From Symsagittifera roscoffensis (lineage: Eukaryota > Xenacoelomorpha > Acoela > Convolutidae): a stretch of 60,000 nt of DNA. The position numbers and the translations under genes were made by a program. The stretch is taken from assembly GCF_963678635.1 (NCBI RefSeq), contig NC_087063.1, positions 24,746,701-24,806,700 of the forward strand, read 5' to 3'. Shown here one piece after another: positions 32,871-45,000 of this stretch (position 1 is the first letter of the stretch; each line of letters opens with the position of its first letter). Below the pieces are notes generated by a model, which did not search any database, was not told the origin of the DNA, and saw only the letters and a program-made list of their open reading frames with translations.

Positions 32871-33506
32871 TTTTAACCGTATTTTCAAACTTGACGAAAA
32901 AAACAACGAATTCAAACTGGAAAATTGAAAAAAAATCTTAATCATTGCAATGTACGATTTAGCTTAAACGTGCAAAAATTCTTTCGTTAAACATGCAAAA
33001 ACAATACGTTGAAAAAGCTTAAACAAGGCGAGATAGTGAAGCCCGCATTTAAATCTATACTAGATAATAGATTCTCGCCGAACGCTCCTTTAGAAAAATT
33101 CTGGGGTCGGTAGGCCAAAAACGGATGTTGTAAAATAGAACCAAAGGAGAGACAGCCCCCACCCCCTAAATCCGTTCATGATTAGTTATGTATGATTCGA
33201 ATTGGAATACAATTTGAATGTTTTCGGATTAAATTAGTGAACAGAGAAAACGATGGCAATTTAAAGTAATTATATATATGCTATATAAGATGACACATTT
33301 TCAGATATACAAACCTTTTATAAAAATAAATTAAAGAATGAGTTCAATTAAAACATGCTCTCAAACATCAAAATATTACCTCGACTAGATGACTGAGTAT
33401 AACGCAAACGATTAGTGTTCTGTTACTTCATTTTCACAACTTATAATTTCTGGAATTTAGGAAGTATTTATAGTTCAATCTTCAAATGATACTTTTTAAA
33501 AGTTTT
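32871..33506. repeat. Intergenic, with an H-family fragment
   Basis: At about 33060-33175 an H-family fragment reads CTTTAGAAAAATTCTGGGGT and ends in CCCCCTAAATCCG, the complement of the H terminus CGGATTTAGGGGG. No gene is seen, and no clear poly(A) signal for the kinase gene was recognised here. Confidence 0.5.
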
Positions 33507-35021
33507 CTATTTTTGACTGTTGAGCAATCTCTCTTTGGCTTTTTGATAGAGTTTCAATCTGGTCGAGGAGTACTCCAGGTATCCGAACGGAATGTCGCAA
33601 GATCCAGGGGTCGAATGGTACTGCACACAAACTCCCCACGATGAGAAAAACAGGTGCGAATAACATGAATAGAGGTCAATCTCACTAATAACCTCTTCTG
33701 TCGCCTCTTGAATGACCTTTGACCCTGGTTCCATTCCCATTTCTGAGAAATACTCAGTCAGGAAGTGCATCTGTTCATCCCTAGTTGGGAAGTTGTTCAG
33801 ATTAAAAGTGAAGAAAGGCGGTTCTGTTACTTCGTAATCGGCCATCCATTCTAAGAAGTGGTTTGTGATGTCGAAGTTCCTGTAGTTGTAGCACGAGTAC
33901 TCATAGTCTATAAAAACCAGTTGCTTGTCTTCGACCCGAGATAGAATGTTTCCTTCCTAAAAACGAACAGTAGTATTTCTTTTACTTCTTGGATAACTGG
34001 AAAAAAAACATAGCCAACAGACAGTTGGAAAAGAGTCATGAACGCAATTAAGTAAAAAATGCCGACTTAAATTTTTTTTTTTGAAAAAATCACAACTTTC
34101 GAATTTCAAAAAAATAGATGCCCTAAAGCTATTTGAATTTCTGAAAAAATTTATGATTGGCGCTTTTCGACAAAATTGACCCATTTTGAGAAAACCGCTG
34201 TAAATCTGAAAAATAAATTCCGACCTATATCAGATTCTGAACAACATTCATCGACTCTTAATCATTCGTGGCTTATGAATCGGAAAAAAAACTTGGAGCA
34301 AAGATCTGGAGAAAACTAAAAAATGCTTCTCAAATTAAAACCCTACCTGCATATCATTGTGGCAGAAAACAACAGGCGACGTAGACCTGCTCAATTGATC
34401 CTTCATAAACTCAATTTCTTTGTCGACATCCAACTGTTCCAAAATCTCTTTCGCTTTGATCTCAGATTGGTCCGTAGGCTTTAATGCGCCGACTAGCGAA
34501 TAGTACTCCTTGCATGTCTGCAGTAAAAGCCACTGTGTTTTCATAACTGGTACGCTAAGTTTATGGAATTTGGCACAGTTTCTGGCAATTTTTGATGAAA
34601 TTTCGGGGACTCTTAGATCTGTCACCTCTAAGCGATCGGCCTCTACGAATTCTTCTAGCCTCCCTTCGGGAAAGATGCCATACAATTTCGGACCAAAATT
34701 CCTCTCAGCTAAAATTGAGGCTGTGACCGTTTCGATGACTAACTCGTGACCTACTGAACCGTGGATCCGTAGAAGCAATGGTGACACTTTTGGTTCTGGT
34801 TTTAAACTTGACACTCTGAAAACGTAATTTGTCAGCCCACTTAGTCGCGTTAAACAGACATCATCTGGAGTCAGTTGCTTCCAGTTTTCACCGACGTAAA
34901 GGCGGCATATTCGGAGTGCTTCGGAACGTATTTTAAGGCCTTTGATGTCGGGACTAGTGAAAACTCTAGTTGAAACATCGCCAGAAGGTTGATCTAATGT
35001 CGGATTTTCGGAATTGTTCAT
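33507..35021 (-). CDS. Choline/ethanolamine kinase, two coding exons
   Basis: This predicted 374-aa cytosolic kinase phosphorylates choline and/or ethanolamine with ATP, the first step of the Kennedy pathway to phosphatidylcholine and phosphatidylethanolamine. Exon 1 is 35021-34347 (225 codons) and exon 2 is 33956-33507 (149 codons plus stop). They join in phase 0 across a 390-nt intron (GTAGGG...TTAG). GLTNYVFRVS near residue 63 matches the ATP-binding region. The catalytic motif H-N-D at about 221-223 is completed across the splice junction as CHNDMQ then EGNIL. The choline kinase signature IDYEYSCYNYRNFD follows at about 241-254. Length is close to human CHKB. Choline versus ethanolamine preference cannot be read from the sequence. 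The intron carries repeat-like sequence resembling 45025-45200. Confidence in the model is high. Confidence 0.95.
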
Positions 35022-36024
35022 TACTTCTCTGGAAATGACAAACTAAGTAGATCATTGAGACCTTAGCAACATGTAACAAAAACAAATCTTAGATTTTTCC
35101 ATAACTTGTCTTAGGTCGACCAAATTTCACGCTTTCCTAAACAGCTTTTAAGAAAGTAGTTGAAACTTTTGAAAAAGTATATCGACATATTGTTTCTGAG
35201 ACAAGTGTTAAATTGTCAATGAACTAGAAATTTGCAACTTACTTCTAATTTCCAAAATAAAAGAACAAATAAACCTGATGATAATGACGACGATAAATCA
35301 AATTAGAGGTGATCAATTCGTTGGGTTGGTAAATAATCTGAAAAATAGTCTTAACTAGCCTGCTGTCAATTAGTAGTAAAATATATCAAACCAGTTTTTC
35401 CGACAAATCGAAAAGTTTCTGAAATATCTTTTAGAATCCAAAACCCAGCGATACTTCTTATTTTGTAAAATGGTCGTAACAAAAAACATTTCACACAAAT
35501 CGTTACGAATAAATTATGTTCAGGATTTCGATCTTTCAAAAAAAAACTCACTTAATACTTTTTTACTCAGAGGCGTGGCTGAGCTTCGCACCACTTGCGA
35601 TATAATATAAATAGAGAAAAGCAGCGCTATTCGAAAGCCATCGCTCAACAAAAAATGAAAAAGGGCAAAAACACCCAACATTTTTATAATCAATTCAATT
35701 AAAAACTGTCGACTCAATTCGATTGGAACCTGTCGCGAAACACGAATTCCAGCATTAAACACAGAGGCAATTTGACTTACTACGGAAAAAAGTCTATTAC
35801 CCGGTTGCAATTTACTTGCTATCGCAAATCTAACGAGTAATTGAAATCTGGTATTAAAACACTGAAACTCGAGGATCAATGAATGAAGAATCTATTTTCT
35901 GTAAAGATAAAAATTACCATGAATTTTACAGCCACGAAGCCTTGCTTCGCAAATACTAGCGAAAACACGACAAAAACAGCTCTATGAAGTGCAATAATAA
36001 AAATTAGAAATAAGCACTGAGTTA
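35022..36024. other. Upstream of the kinase gene; repeat-like pieces, no gene
   Basis: A candidate 3' splice site TTTGTCATTTCCAG ends 7 nt before the kinase ATG (minus strand, about 35029-35042), so a 5' UTR intron or trans-splicing is possible. At 35570-35615 and 35930-35950 are pieces of the repeat with GAGCTTCGCACCACTTGCGA and CGAAGCCTTGCTTCGC. No other coding region is recognised. Confidence 0.5.
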
Positions 36025-36110
36025 GAAAAAAATTCGGCAACCTCTGAGATTCGAAACTGCGACCTAGAGATTATGACTCACACATTAACCACTCAGCCAC
36101 GGAAGCTTAA
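36025..36110 (-). repeat. tRNA-derived SINE head
   Basis: On the minus strand the sequence has an A-box-like GTGGCTGAGTGGTTAA and, about 30 nt on, a B-box-like GTCGCAGTTTCGAATCTC. That is the internal RNA polymerase III promoter layout of a Ser/Leu-type tRNA. It does not fold into a full cloverleaf with matching acceptor ends, so it is called a SINE rather than a tRNA gene. Confidence 0.65.
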
Positions 36111-36718
36111 CAGGTATCAAAAACTAGCCACAAATTAAGCAGAGAACAGATGCTATGCAGTTTCCAATGCTACAAATAAGTGAACACTTAAAATGAAATT
36201 TTATTAGCGAGTTACTTAGAAAAATAGAAGGTTCGCAATAACATACTAAGCTGATTGCAAGTGTATTAAGCATAAAAAAATCATCTAAAAAGCATATAAA
36301 ACCTGGGTACACGACCGTTAAGACGGGAAAATTTATAACAAGATTTCGGCTATTCAAGCCGAAGAAACCTTTCACGCGAAAAAAATCATGGAGCACTATT
36401 ACCTGCCACATTATAATTTCGGATACGGTAATTTTTTAATGTTAGAAAATGCTGAAAAATCAAAAAAATGTACAGCCTGAAGAAACTAAGCCGACAAAAC
36501 AATCCGATACACGATAGAATTTGAAAAGCACAAAATTTTCAGAAATTATTGTGGATTGTTTCGAAAAATTATAGCAATAATTCAAAAAAATCAATAAAAC
36601 ATTATCTTGAACTCAGAAAAAAATTTCTTATGAATGACGAAAAAAAGGCACCAAATCACTAGGTATCAAGTCCGAACCCAAAAACGATATCTATTTCCGT
36701 TTTTTTTTTTACTAATAG

Positions 36719-36951
36719 AGACGTTCAATGGGTATAAAACCAAAAATCTAAAATATATTTACTTTGCTCAAACAGGAGATATAACGAACTATATAATTGT
36801 TTAGAACAGCAAGTGTTCAGAAAAAACGTTAATTGTAATGCTTTTTTTTCTGAACACTTGCTGTTCTAAACACTTCTACAGTTTGTTTTAACTCCTGTTT
36901 GAGCAGAGTAAATAAATTTTAGATTTTTGGTTTTATACCTATTAAACGTAT
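36719..36951. repeat. Large near-perfect palindrome
   Basis: Two arms of about 105 bp face each other around a 15-nt loop at 36827-36841. The left arm includes GGGTATAAAACC, GCTCAAACAGGAG and AGAACAGCAAGTGTTCAG. The right arm has CTGAACACTTGCTGTTCT, CTCCTGTTTGAGC and GGTTTTATACC. Mismatches cluster in the middle of the arms. It could be a foldback element or the source of a long RNA hairpin. No flanking duplication was identified. Confidence 0.85.
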
Positions 36952-37915
36952 CTGTTAGTAGTAGTAGTCTCGTTTGTAGCATCAGTAAACCCAGAAAAGG
37001 CTTCAAACTGAGGTCGAGACAATTGATGGTTTCAGATAATACAAATATTTCTAACTTAGCCAACTTAAGTTGGGTTTTAGGTTTTAAGGCGCATCCTTAC
37101 GGAAATCGAGCAGGAAATTTTGCAACGACTGGAAATCTCATTTTTATTGCCTTAAAAAAACAATTCTTAAAAAGCAGTCAGCTTGAAAAAATCAAGAACT
37201 GAAAAACAGCACTTATAATGGAAGGCACCGAAAAGTACAATAGGTTAAAAAAAAAAAACAGGTAGCCGAAACTTTAGAGTCTGAGCTCGCAAGCCAAAAA
37301 AAGTTTCTACTCAAAGGCAAAAAACAGCTAGCAAGAAAAAACGTAGTGTTTTTGAATTGCTTTGACTTCATGGATTGACTTCATGGATTCTTTCTGAGTT
37401 TTCTAATTTTGAAAACTTAACAATCACAGTTATCAGGCAGTAATCTCAACAGAAACACAAAAAGAAACCCCAAAATCTTGCACTAAAGATTCGAGTAAAT
37501 CTTGAAATTGCTATTGAAGCACACTACTTAGGTTCTTTTACCTGGTTATTATCTCACATTTAACGCATCAAAACTGAACTTAAAAAGAAAAACTAAACTT
37601 TATGGTTCCTGAAAAAAAAACATGAAACCTACTTTTATTTCATTATTTTTCTCGAAAAAAATCGCACCAAGCATCAATTCGTAGCAAGCAACAATTATCA
37701 GCATGATTCGATGCAAAAAAAACGATGCGAATTAAGCAAAAAACTTGTGGTTGAGGGGGATTAAAATCCAACGAGGGATCAAAATTTTCAATTTACCACC
37801 AGTCTTCAATTAAATATCAAGCTGAAATAAATTACAGTAAATACAAGAGTAATTGAACTTCATTAGCATGTAAAACACCTTTGTTTCAATTCATTTGTTT
37901 CATTACAAATCATTA
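36952..37915. other. No gene recognised
   Basis: AT-rich DNA upstream of the LINE. Short open frames have no family resemblance. Confidence 0.35.
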
Positions 37916-37991
37916 CACTTACTGATGTCAATATTTTTTAGTTTCGGTCGGGTCGCTCCACCTATTAATTTTAACCGTTCTCCCCCGTTTC

Positions 37992-38015
37992 GACATTAAA
38001 CCTAACCCTGGTCCC
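37992..38015 (+). other. 2A-like peptide motif at LINE N-terminus
   Basis: The frame reads hydrophobic LLILTVLPRF followed by DIKPNPGP. The consensus for ribosome-skipping 2A peptides is D-x-E-x-N-P-G-P after a hydrophobic stretch. Here the Glu is replaced by Lys, so function is doubtful. 2A-like sequences at this position are known from other animal LINEs. Confidence 0.6.
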
Positions 38016-38081
38016 TACACTTACTCCCCATGCAAACAAAAAAAATTTCTGATACAAGCCAGCGTCTGGTACCACACATTC

Positions 38082-38162
38082 CCATTTTCCTCTTGTACTG
38101 AATCTTGTCCATTTTCCTCCTGTACTGAATCTTGTCCATTTTCCTCTTGTACTGAATCCTAT
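38082..38162 (+). repeat. 27-bp minisatellite, three copies, in LINE ORF
   Basis: Three tandem units, each a variant of CCATTTTCCTCTTGTACTGA plus ATCTTGT, encode the nonapeptide PFSSCTESC in the LINE N-terminal frame. The period is a multiple of three, so the frame stays open. Confidence 0.85.
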
Positions 38163-39141
38163 AATCTGCCCCCTCCTGTGACTAACAATACTAACCTTAC
38201 TCGCCAGCCCGTACAAAAAAATCACCCTCCAACCACTAAGTCCCACTCAGTCCCAAACACAGTTCTCCTTGTAACTAACCAAATTCCAAATTTGCGCCAT
38301 GACTCAAACCTCCCGAAAGCAACGAACGCCCCCAATTAACCAAGCAAACCCCCTCTACCAAGACCCTGAATATTCTACAATTCAATCGTAATCGAATCTC
38401 TGGGAAAGCACCCGAAGTTGCAGCCGTAATGTGCAAATACCAAATACACATCGCGGTTTTTCAAGAAGTAAAGTTAAACTTGAAAAATCGCACTTCGTCG
38501 CTGCGCCCCAATTACCCAAATATTAGAAACGAGCGTACTCGAGAGCCAGGTGTACTCCTTACTGCCATACATAACACCATTCTATACGAGGAACTTAAAA
38601 TAGCGGTATGTGGAATTTAGGAGGCGCAGTGCGTGCTAGTAAACGCCAGCAACCAAAATCTTCGTATCACAAATTTTTACATCCCTCCCCACTAGCTGCC
38701 CCAAAGACTTTAAAGCATCCAGTTTAGCTTTTTTCGAATGAAAACAGTATCGTCTTTAGTGATGCTAATGCCTAGTCTCCTCTTTGGCACTCCATTATCC
38801 ATGAACGACCAACCAACGTGGGGCAAGACTCGGAGCCGAAACTATTGAATCTACTTATTCTCTACTTAATGACCATCATCAAATAAGGATCCCATACGAT
38901 AGCAACTCTTCAACATCGTCTCCAAAACTTTCACTGGCCTCGCCGTCCATTTTAATAAATCTTTCATGCTGAACACTTTTTAAGCTTGGCTCGGATCATC
39001 TCCCAAATTTAATTACCCTTTCAAATGCAAAAGAGATACCGTTCGCTGCCCGCAAAACTTTGATAGTTGTGAAAAGGCAGCTGGAAAAATTTTACCTATG
39101 AACGAAGGTTTTCATTCAAGTAGATTTTAGCAAAGAAACCA

Positions 39142-40547
39142 ATGCTGCACGATGTAAGCACTGCAGATCGGACCTTTCGTGAAACGATACTTGCTGCGGA
39201 ACGTCACCATATTCCCGCAAGCCGGCAAAGTTTCTTTTTTTCTGCCCTCAATGAAAAAACAAGGAAACTTGCTCAACAAAGAGATCAAACCGGACTTTTT
39301 AACCCATCCGACCCTTTTTTAAATGTTTCGAACAAAAAGATCATGGCCAAAACTGCTAAAGACAGAGAAAAGAGAAATTTTTAGACCTGAACATTTTATC
39401 AGCGACGGTTCTAATCAACAAAAGTTCTCAAATAGTACAGTTCTGGCCACACTTGAATTATCAAAATCATTTGACATGATCAGCCATTGCACCCTCCTGG
39501 ATCTCTTTCATGGCACCAGCGTACCGGAAAGCCTAATCAAGTGGATTGTTCATACAGGCGTCTCTCAAGGCTGTCTTATCTCCAACACCTTTTAATTTTT
39601 ACGTCAATGACGCTCCTGTATCGCCCCCGGTTTAAATTGCAGTCTTACGCTGACGACTTCCACCCTTTTGTCCAGTCCAGCAACATTTCAACGGCATCAA
39701 TAGCCTTATCTAGTTATTTAACTATGTTGCACAATTTTTTTTATATTAAGGTCCATTGTTTTTCTAAAGATTCGACCGGCCTTTTTTCTTCTTTTAACAA
39801 AGATTTTACACGGATCCGAATTCGGAAATGAACAAAACTAAATTGCCCTTTGGGATACATCCCAAAATACTTGGTGCCTTATGCGACCCGTTCCTAAACT
39901 TAGCAGAACATTGCGAGCAAACATCCAGAAAAGCCGCGCGCAGGATATCGATCCTGAAGGCTTTATCTGGGACCAGTCCAAAGGAACTTTATGGTTACTT
40001 TAAAGTTTTATTAAGACCAATTTTAGACTACGCGAGCCCTGCCTGGTCCCACTCTGCCAGTAAAACTTCTTTAAACAAACTGCGAACAGTTCTAAATTCT
40101 GCTCTCCGCATGATAACAGGGTGCTCAAAGATAAGCGCAATAGAACATTTGCATTCAGAATGCGAACTTCTAAATGTAGACAACCACCATTATCTACTGG
40201 CATCATTTTCTATCATCACTATCCCAAACCCCCAGGGAACAACCGCACTTCGTTGCTCAACTTATACGCCCCTGAAATTGAGACTATCCTTTCCGAAACT
40301 AATACTCTTACGCTTTTCAAAAATTTTAGTGAACGTATTTTTTTCATTCTTAACAACTTTAAATTGTTTCAAAAGCAAATACACACACAAAGTTAGGCAA
40401 GCCATTTCAGATGCACCAATCCCGAAAGTTCTGCCCCTTGGACCACCTGAAATCTCTGCCGCCGAAGAATCCACTACGAGAACCTTTTCCCATTTGAAGT
40501 CCGGGTACAGCCCCCTCCGAAACGTACCTGGAACGAATCGACCCTAA
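39142..40547 (+). pseudogene. LINE reverse transcriptase remnant
   Basis: Broken reading frames. 39323-39595 has LELSKSFDMISHCTLLD (palm Asp region) and GVSQGCLISNTF. 39487-39831 has LQSYADDFHPFVQSS, the YADD catalytic pair. 39828-40547 has EHCEQTSRKAARRISILKAL and LYGYFKVLLRPILDYASPAW, typical of the post-palm domain of CR1/Jockey-group LINEs. Frame changes near 39590 and 39830 break the protein. Confidence 0.82.
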
Positions 40548-40768
40548 CGTCCCCCCAAACTAACTAGCCATACTGTCCTTCCCACATACAACTTTTCTTC
40601 TTTTTAACTGTTCCCAGAACACCACTTTTTTAACCCCAATAGATATGTGGCTTCGTCCGATCGAAGTTGTGACGTTTCTGGGGCTTGGTTTGAGCATGCC
40701 GGACTCGCCCTCTCGGGGCTAAAAACAATAAGAACAACACGCTCAAGAAAGAACAACACGCTCACTGG

Positions 40769-40823
40769 AGTCTATCAGGAGAACCCAGGTGTTTGGGGTT
40801 CACTAGGGTTCTCCTGATAGACT
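40769..40823. repeat. Perfect 18-bp hairpin at LINE 3' flank
   Basis: AGTCTATCAGGAGAACCC (40769-40786) and its exact reverse complement (40806-40823) are separated by a 19-nt loop. It sits just after the LINE tail. It may be a terminal structure of another element or a transcript-end hairpin. The function is unknown. Confidence 0.85.
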
Positions 40824-40947
40824 AAGATGTGCACTAAGAGGGGTCTGATTCATAATAAGAACTGCTCCAGTGTACCGCAGATGATTGTTCCTCATAGAGC
40901 GGTCATTCCAATTTTGACCACTTCTGATCGTGCAAGAACTTGCCCAA

Positions 40948-41486
40948 AAAAGACAAGACTTCTCGTATCAGGGCGAAGCCCTGAAAGTTCCGACTGCCTT
41001 TTAACGTTTATGGAGCAGTAATAACATAAACAACATGAAAAAAATTCAATGAAATATAAAAAAATTTCTAAAATTTGAAAATTTTTCTATGCAAATGATC
41101 CCCCCACACGCCATATAAAGTACAAAACAATAGGTTTCGCTCCTTGGAACAAATCAATTATGGCAAATAAGCTTCTTACAACCAATTTGGAACGATTTCT
41201 AAGACAGATTAAATCTCCGCTTACGCGTTAATAGCGCGAATTATATCGCGCGTTAATTGTCCCAAATTGGTCAAAATGGCAATCTTTAAACCCTCATAAC
41301 TTTACGAAAAACGATCACAGGTGAAATATCTTTTCAAATTTAAGCTCAGGACAACAATACCTTTCGAATGATATAAAAAATTTCCGTCAAAAATGGCTAG
41401 TTAAAAAGTCGAAATTTGTCAGAAGAAAAAAAAACCCACCCCGAGCACAAATATTCCGTTACTTTCATATCGAAAGTCGGAACAAA
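40948..41486 (-). mobile_element. D-family element, copy 2
   Basis: Inverted copy of 3255-3797, with the hairpin AGGGCGAAGCCCT near its left edge and CGAAAGTCGGAAC at its right edge. Similarity is high across the length by eye, and both copies end at corresponding positions, so they are insertions of one mobile family. Confidence 0.65.
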
Positions 41487-42057
41487 AAGGTTTTAGTCTT
41501 TCTGTCAATCATTGCAGTATACGTACAACAACTGAAGAAGGGATATATCACACCAAGCGAAGTAAAGACAAAACAGTCGAAAAGCTTGTGGAAACAATAA
41601 AAATACCTAGCCCTGAACTCAAAAACGGATAGCCAGTCATATCAGTCTCGAAATGATTAGAACCGATTTAATTAACAAAATTCAATTAACTTCTTCTAAT
41701 CTAACTTATACACTTCTTGTGATTGAAGTAATAGCACACAAATGCAAACAAAAGTGCTTACAAATTAACTACTTAATAACTGCATCAAAAGTTAGAACTG
41801 CTTTAGATATGTCACAATTAGAAGCGAGTCACAAAGACCGCCCGCCGCAGTAACTGAGATTTTAAATTATCAATACCATCTTTTCAAACCACCAACAACC
41901 AGAAATGTTGATTTTATTCATTCATTAGGCTGCAATTAAATTGTAGCACAGCAAATTTGGACAGTTAATTTGCCTGTTTCGCCTGAGCACAGTGTATAAC
42001 GCTTCTTATCTTTAAAGGACATTTGGCAACTTGTAGCATAAAATTGTTACGATTAGT
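41487..42057 (-). other. Probable 3' UTR and downstream DNA of the FAM102 gene
   Basis: No separate gene is seen. A minus-strand AATAAA (plus 41913-41918) lies about 140 nt beyond the FAM102 stop and is a plausible polyadenylation signal. Confidence 0.5.
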
Positions 42058-45000
42058 TCATTCCATACGAGGCGATAAGGGCGTGAAATCATTGAACAAG
42101 CTGTCAACCAACGCTCGGTTATTCCTTCTCGTAGGCGCAAGCGAATCGGTTGAGTCCTCGGCGACGTCTCCGAGTCTCTTTCCTGTAGTTGCACCTTGGT
42201 TTTCCGAGACCTGATTTGCGGATGACGTTGAGCTTACGAGTGATCCCCGAGTTAGATTCGGGTTCGAGGCCGAAGACGCATTCGGGTCACTGAGGTGAAA
42301 CAGGTAAGCAGCCGAGTTGCTATTTGCCGGGAGTGTCGAGTGCTCCATATTTGCCATTGCAGAATTTCTGTTGGCAATGGTCCCAATGGAGGTCGTGTTG
42401 TAACTGAAATTGTAGCTATAACAAACAGAACGGTTACTAGTAAACGCTTGCACCTCTATATTAAAACCAAACTCGAAATTTTTGTTGCCAACCTAAACAA
42501 ATCAAACATGGCTGTCAGACAATTGGAAAAGCGTTAATAAAAATGTTATTCCGACCACTCGAAGAGTGGAAGGGAACGTTGGATTCGGGTCCTCAAGAAA
42601 TCTCGTAAGGGTCAAGTGTGGCATCATATTACAGCCACTTTGGTCGTGATTTACATTCTAAAAAAGTCGAAAATAAAAGGTCTGAAAATCTGGCCCGTCT
42701 TTCACACTCAATTAGACCAAATTTGCCGGGAGGCTGACCTCCCAACGTTACAAAAATCATGTAACAATGTTAAGATTATTTTAGCACTTACACTTTAGTT
42801 AAACTCTTAAAAGTGTTGTTTAGAGTGAAAAAAAACATGTGTTGCGGAATCCGTGACCATATATCTGCAACAGTTGCATCCTTTTCGCTCACCGTCACGG
42901 AATCCGCGACATGCAATTAACCAGACGTAATGACTTACTTGCTCAAATGTGGGGTTTAAAATTGCATTTCACTTGTTATGAGGGGTCAAATTTTTGTATT
43001 CCACTTGTCAATTTCATCAAAAGCCTCAAGCTGGGGACTAAGAACAAAAACTTGAAGTTGAAGTTGGTGCAGCAACGGTTTGAACTCACTTGAATTTGGT
43101 TGTTTAAGGGTGAATTCCCATAGGTTCCAATATTCATAGGTTCCAAAATAAAAAATCAGTCGCATAAGTTATCTTCTTGAATTCTGATTGGTTGAAATTT
43201 GAGCCAACGAATTTACGGATTGATTTTTTACTGTTCAACTAGCATAAAGTCAAGCTGCAGAATAGTGACCGCCGCAGCCTCGCCAACGTGTTGCGAGCTT
43301 GCCTTCAAAGGGTAGGACTCTATACGAAATTTAGAGCCGGTTATGGCCGCGAAGCGGCGACGCGCGCGTAGCGCGCCCACCGGCGACCTTAAACCGAGAA
43401 TCAGCTAATTTAGTCTTTTGACCAATTGAAAAGATTTGGAACTTATGCGACTGCTTTTTTATTTTGGAACCTATGGGACTGATTTTTTATTTTGGAACCT
43501 ATGAATACGCACCGTGTTTAAGACCACGATTAGAATTCATTTCAATTTCGTTGTCTTTTAAATCAGTATAAGCACTATAATCAGGGGGCTATTCTCATGC
43601 GCGAAGGACCGAATGCGCGACAAAACTTTTGTGCGAAAAATCGAAAACAATATTAGCCGAAAGTCAATTTTTAAAAAGAAGCAGTTGCCATTCAATTAAA
43701 AAGAAGTAAATGAAGAAACAGTTTGCTTCTTTCATCAAACCCTTGAAATGTAAAACTTGTCTCAATTTTGCGGCGGTCAATGACAATATTAAAGTTTTGC
43801 ATATTTCTGCTGTTTCTATAATCGGCCAATCTCAAATACCCCAGTTGTTTACTTTTTTTCCAAATTTTAGATTACTGAAATCTGATTGGCTGACTTATAT
43901 TTTCGCGCATTCGGACTTTCGCGCATGAGGGTTTCTACCAATTACATTATCTTATTGCTATTTCAACTTCGAGAATCTTTACTGATTGAGATTTTCGGGG
44001 GCGTTCAACAGAGCCAAGTACATCAGTGCCGAAAAAGGCGGGAAAATTTCAGAATAATTTACACGCATTTTCTAAAGAGCGGGAAATTACTGACGCTAAT
44101 TATCAAAGATAACCACTCCAATTTTGGCGCCAAAATCTCTGTTACAGCAAATTATACAATTATTTTGGCGCCAAAACGTCTAAATTGCAAATTTTCTCTC
44201 CCAAAATCTTTAAGTGTCACTTGAGTAAACGATCGCCGTTTAATTTTAGATTGCCGCACTTAATATGTTGAAATTCGTTCAAATTTTCGGCACTGTTGAA
44301 CAAAGTTTTCATTTTCGGCACTGTTGAACAAAGTTTTCATTTTAGGCACTGTTGTACTTCGGCACTGTTGTACTGCCCCAGATTTTCATTCAAGCTAATC
44401 TAACTTCAGAAATATAAATCTAAAAGTATTTTTTTATTCTGCTGACAAATCTGATATCTAAAATCTACTTTTGAAAGTCAAGCTAAAATTTTGGTACCAT
44501 TTTCATTTTGGCTATTGGAGAATTTATTTACCTTCCAGATGGCAAATAATTTGCAACGAACTTTAAAAATCAAAGTAAAAGCGCAGTAATATTAAACTGA
44601 GGATGGCCAAAACTTCAGCAATTGGGAAAAAATTGGCTGGAACATAAAAAAGCACATGTAATGTAGTTTCATGCAAGTTAAGCTACACTCACTCGTTGGC
44701 CCTGTAGCTGTACATGCTTGATGTATCGAGAGAGGGTGGTCGCATGGAGTGGATTGAGTTGGAGGACAGTCCCCTGCGTCTGTGGTCCGAACTGAGAAGA
44801 GCAGAAGAAGTTGAGGAGAAAGGAGGAGGCGGCGGCGGCTGTTGGGAGGAAGGGAGAGAAGAACAAAAATCGATGCTGGCCGAGGGATTGCGAGAGTGAT
44901 GACCTCCTCCTGCAGACAGCAAGATTAAAACATGATTTATTAGCTAAACACAAACATAGTCAGACCTCCTCCTGCAGACAGCAAGATTAAAACATGATTT

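Larger units (their letters stand above)
37920..40735 (+). mobile_element. Non-LTR retrotransposon (CR1/L2-like LINE), decayed
   Basis: Remnants follow LINE order on the plus strand. First is an N-terminal 2A-like motif (37992-38015). A low-complexity N-terminal region to about 38338 has a 27-bp repeat in triplicate. Endonuclease sequence starts at about 38362 (NILQFNRNRISGKAPE, IHIAVFQEVKL). The endonuclease catalytic region LGSDHLPNLI is near 38988. Reverse transcriptase follows with the YADD active site at about 39645, and thumb/C-terminal sequence is at 39828-40547. Multiple frameshifts and a shortened reverse-transcriptase palm show that it is dead. The 3' end has a short tail with repeats of AACAACACGCTCA near 40730-40760. 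Confidence 0.82.

Noticed and set aside
33957-34184. 75-codon frame between the kinase exons
   Set aside because: It lies inside the 390-nt intron and resembles intronic repeat sequence elsewhere. The exons join in phase without it.
36025-36110. Possible tRNA-Ser/Leu gene
   Set aside because: A- and B-box-like sequences are present, but no matching acceptor stem or complete cloverleaf could be drawn. Similar heads occur in SINE copies nearby.
37971-38246. Minus-strand 91-codon frame with repeated FSTRGKWTR
   Set aside because: It is the complement of the 27-bp repeat in the LINE N-terminal region on the plus strand.
44678-44953. Proline/serine-rich frames on both strands as independent genes
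   Set aside because: They are frames of FAM102 exon 4, whose splice sites and phases fit the five-exon model.
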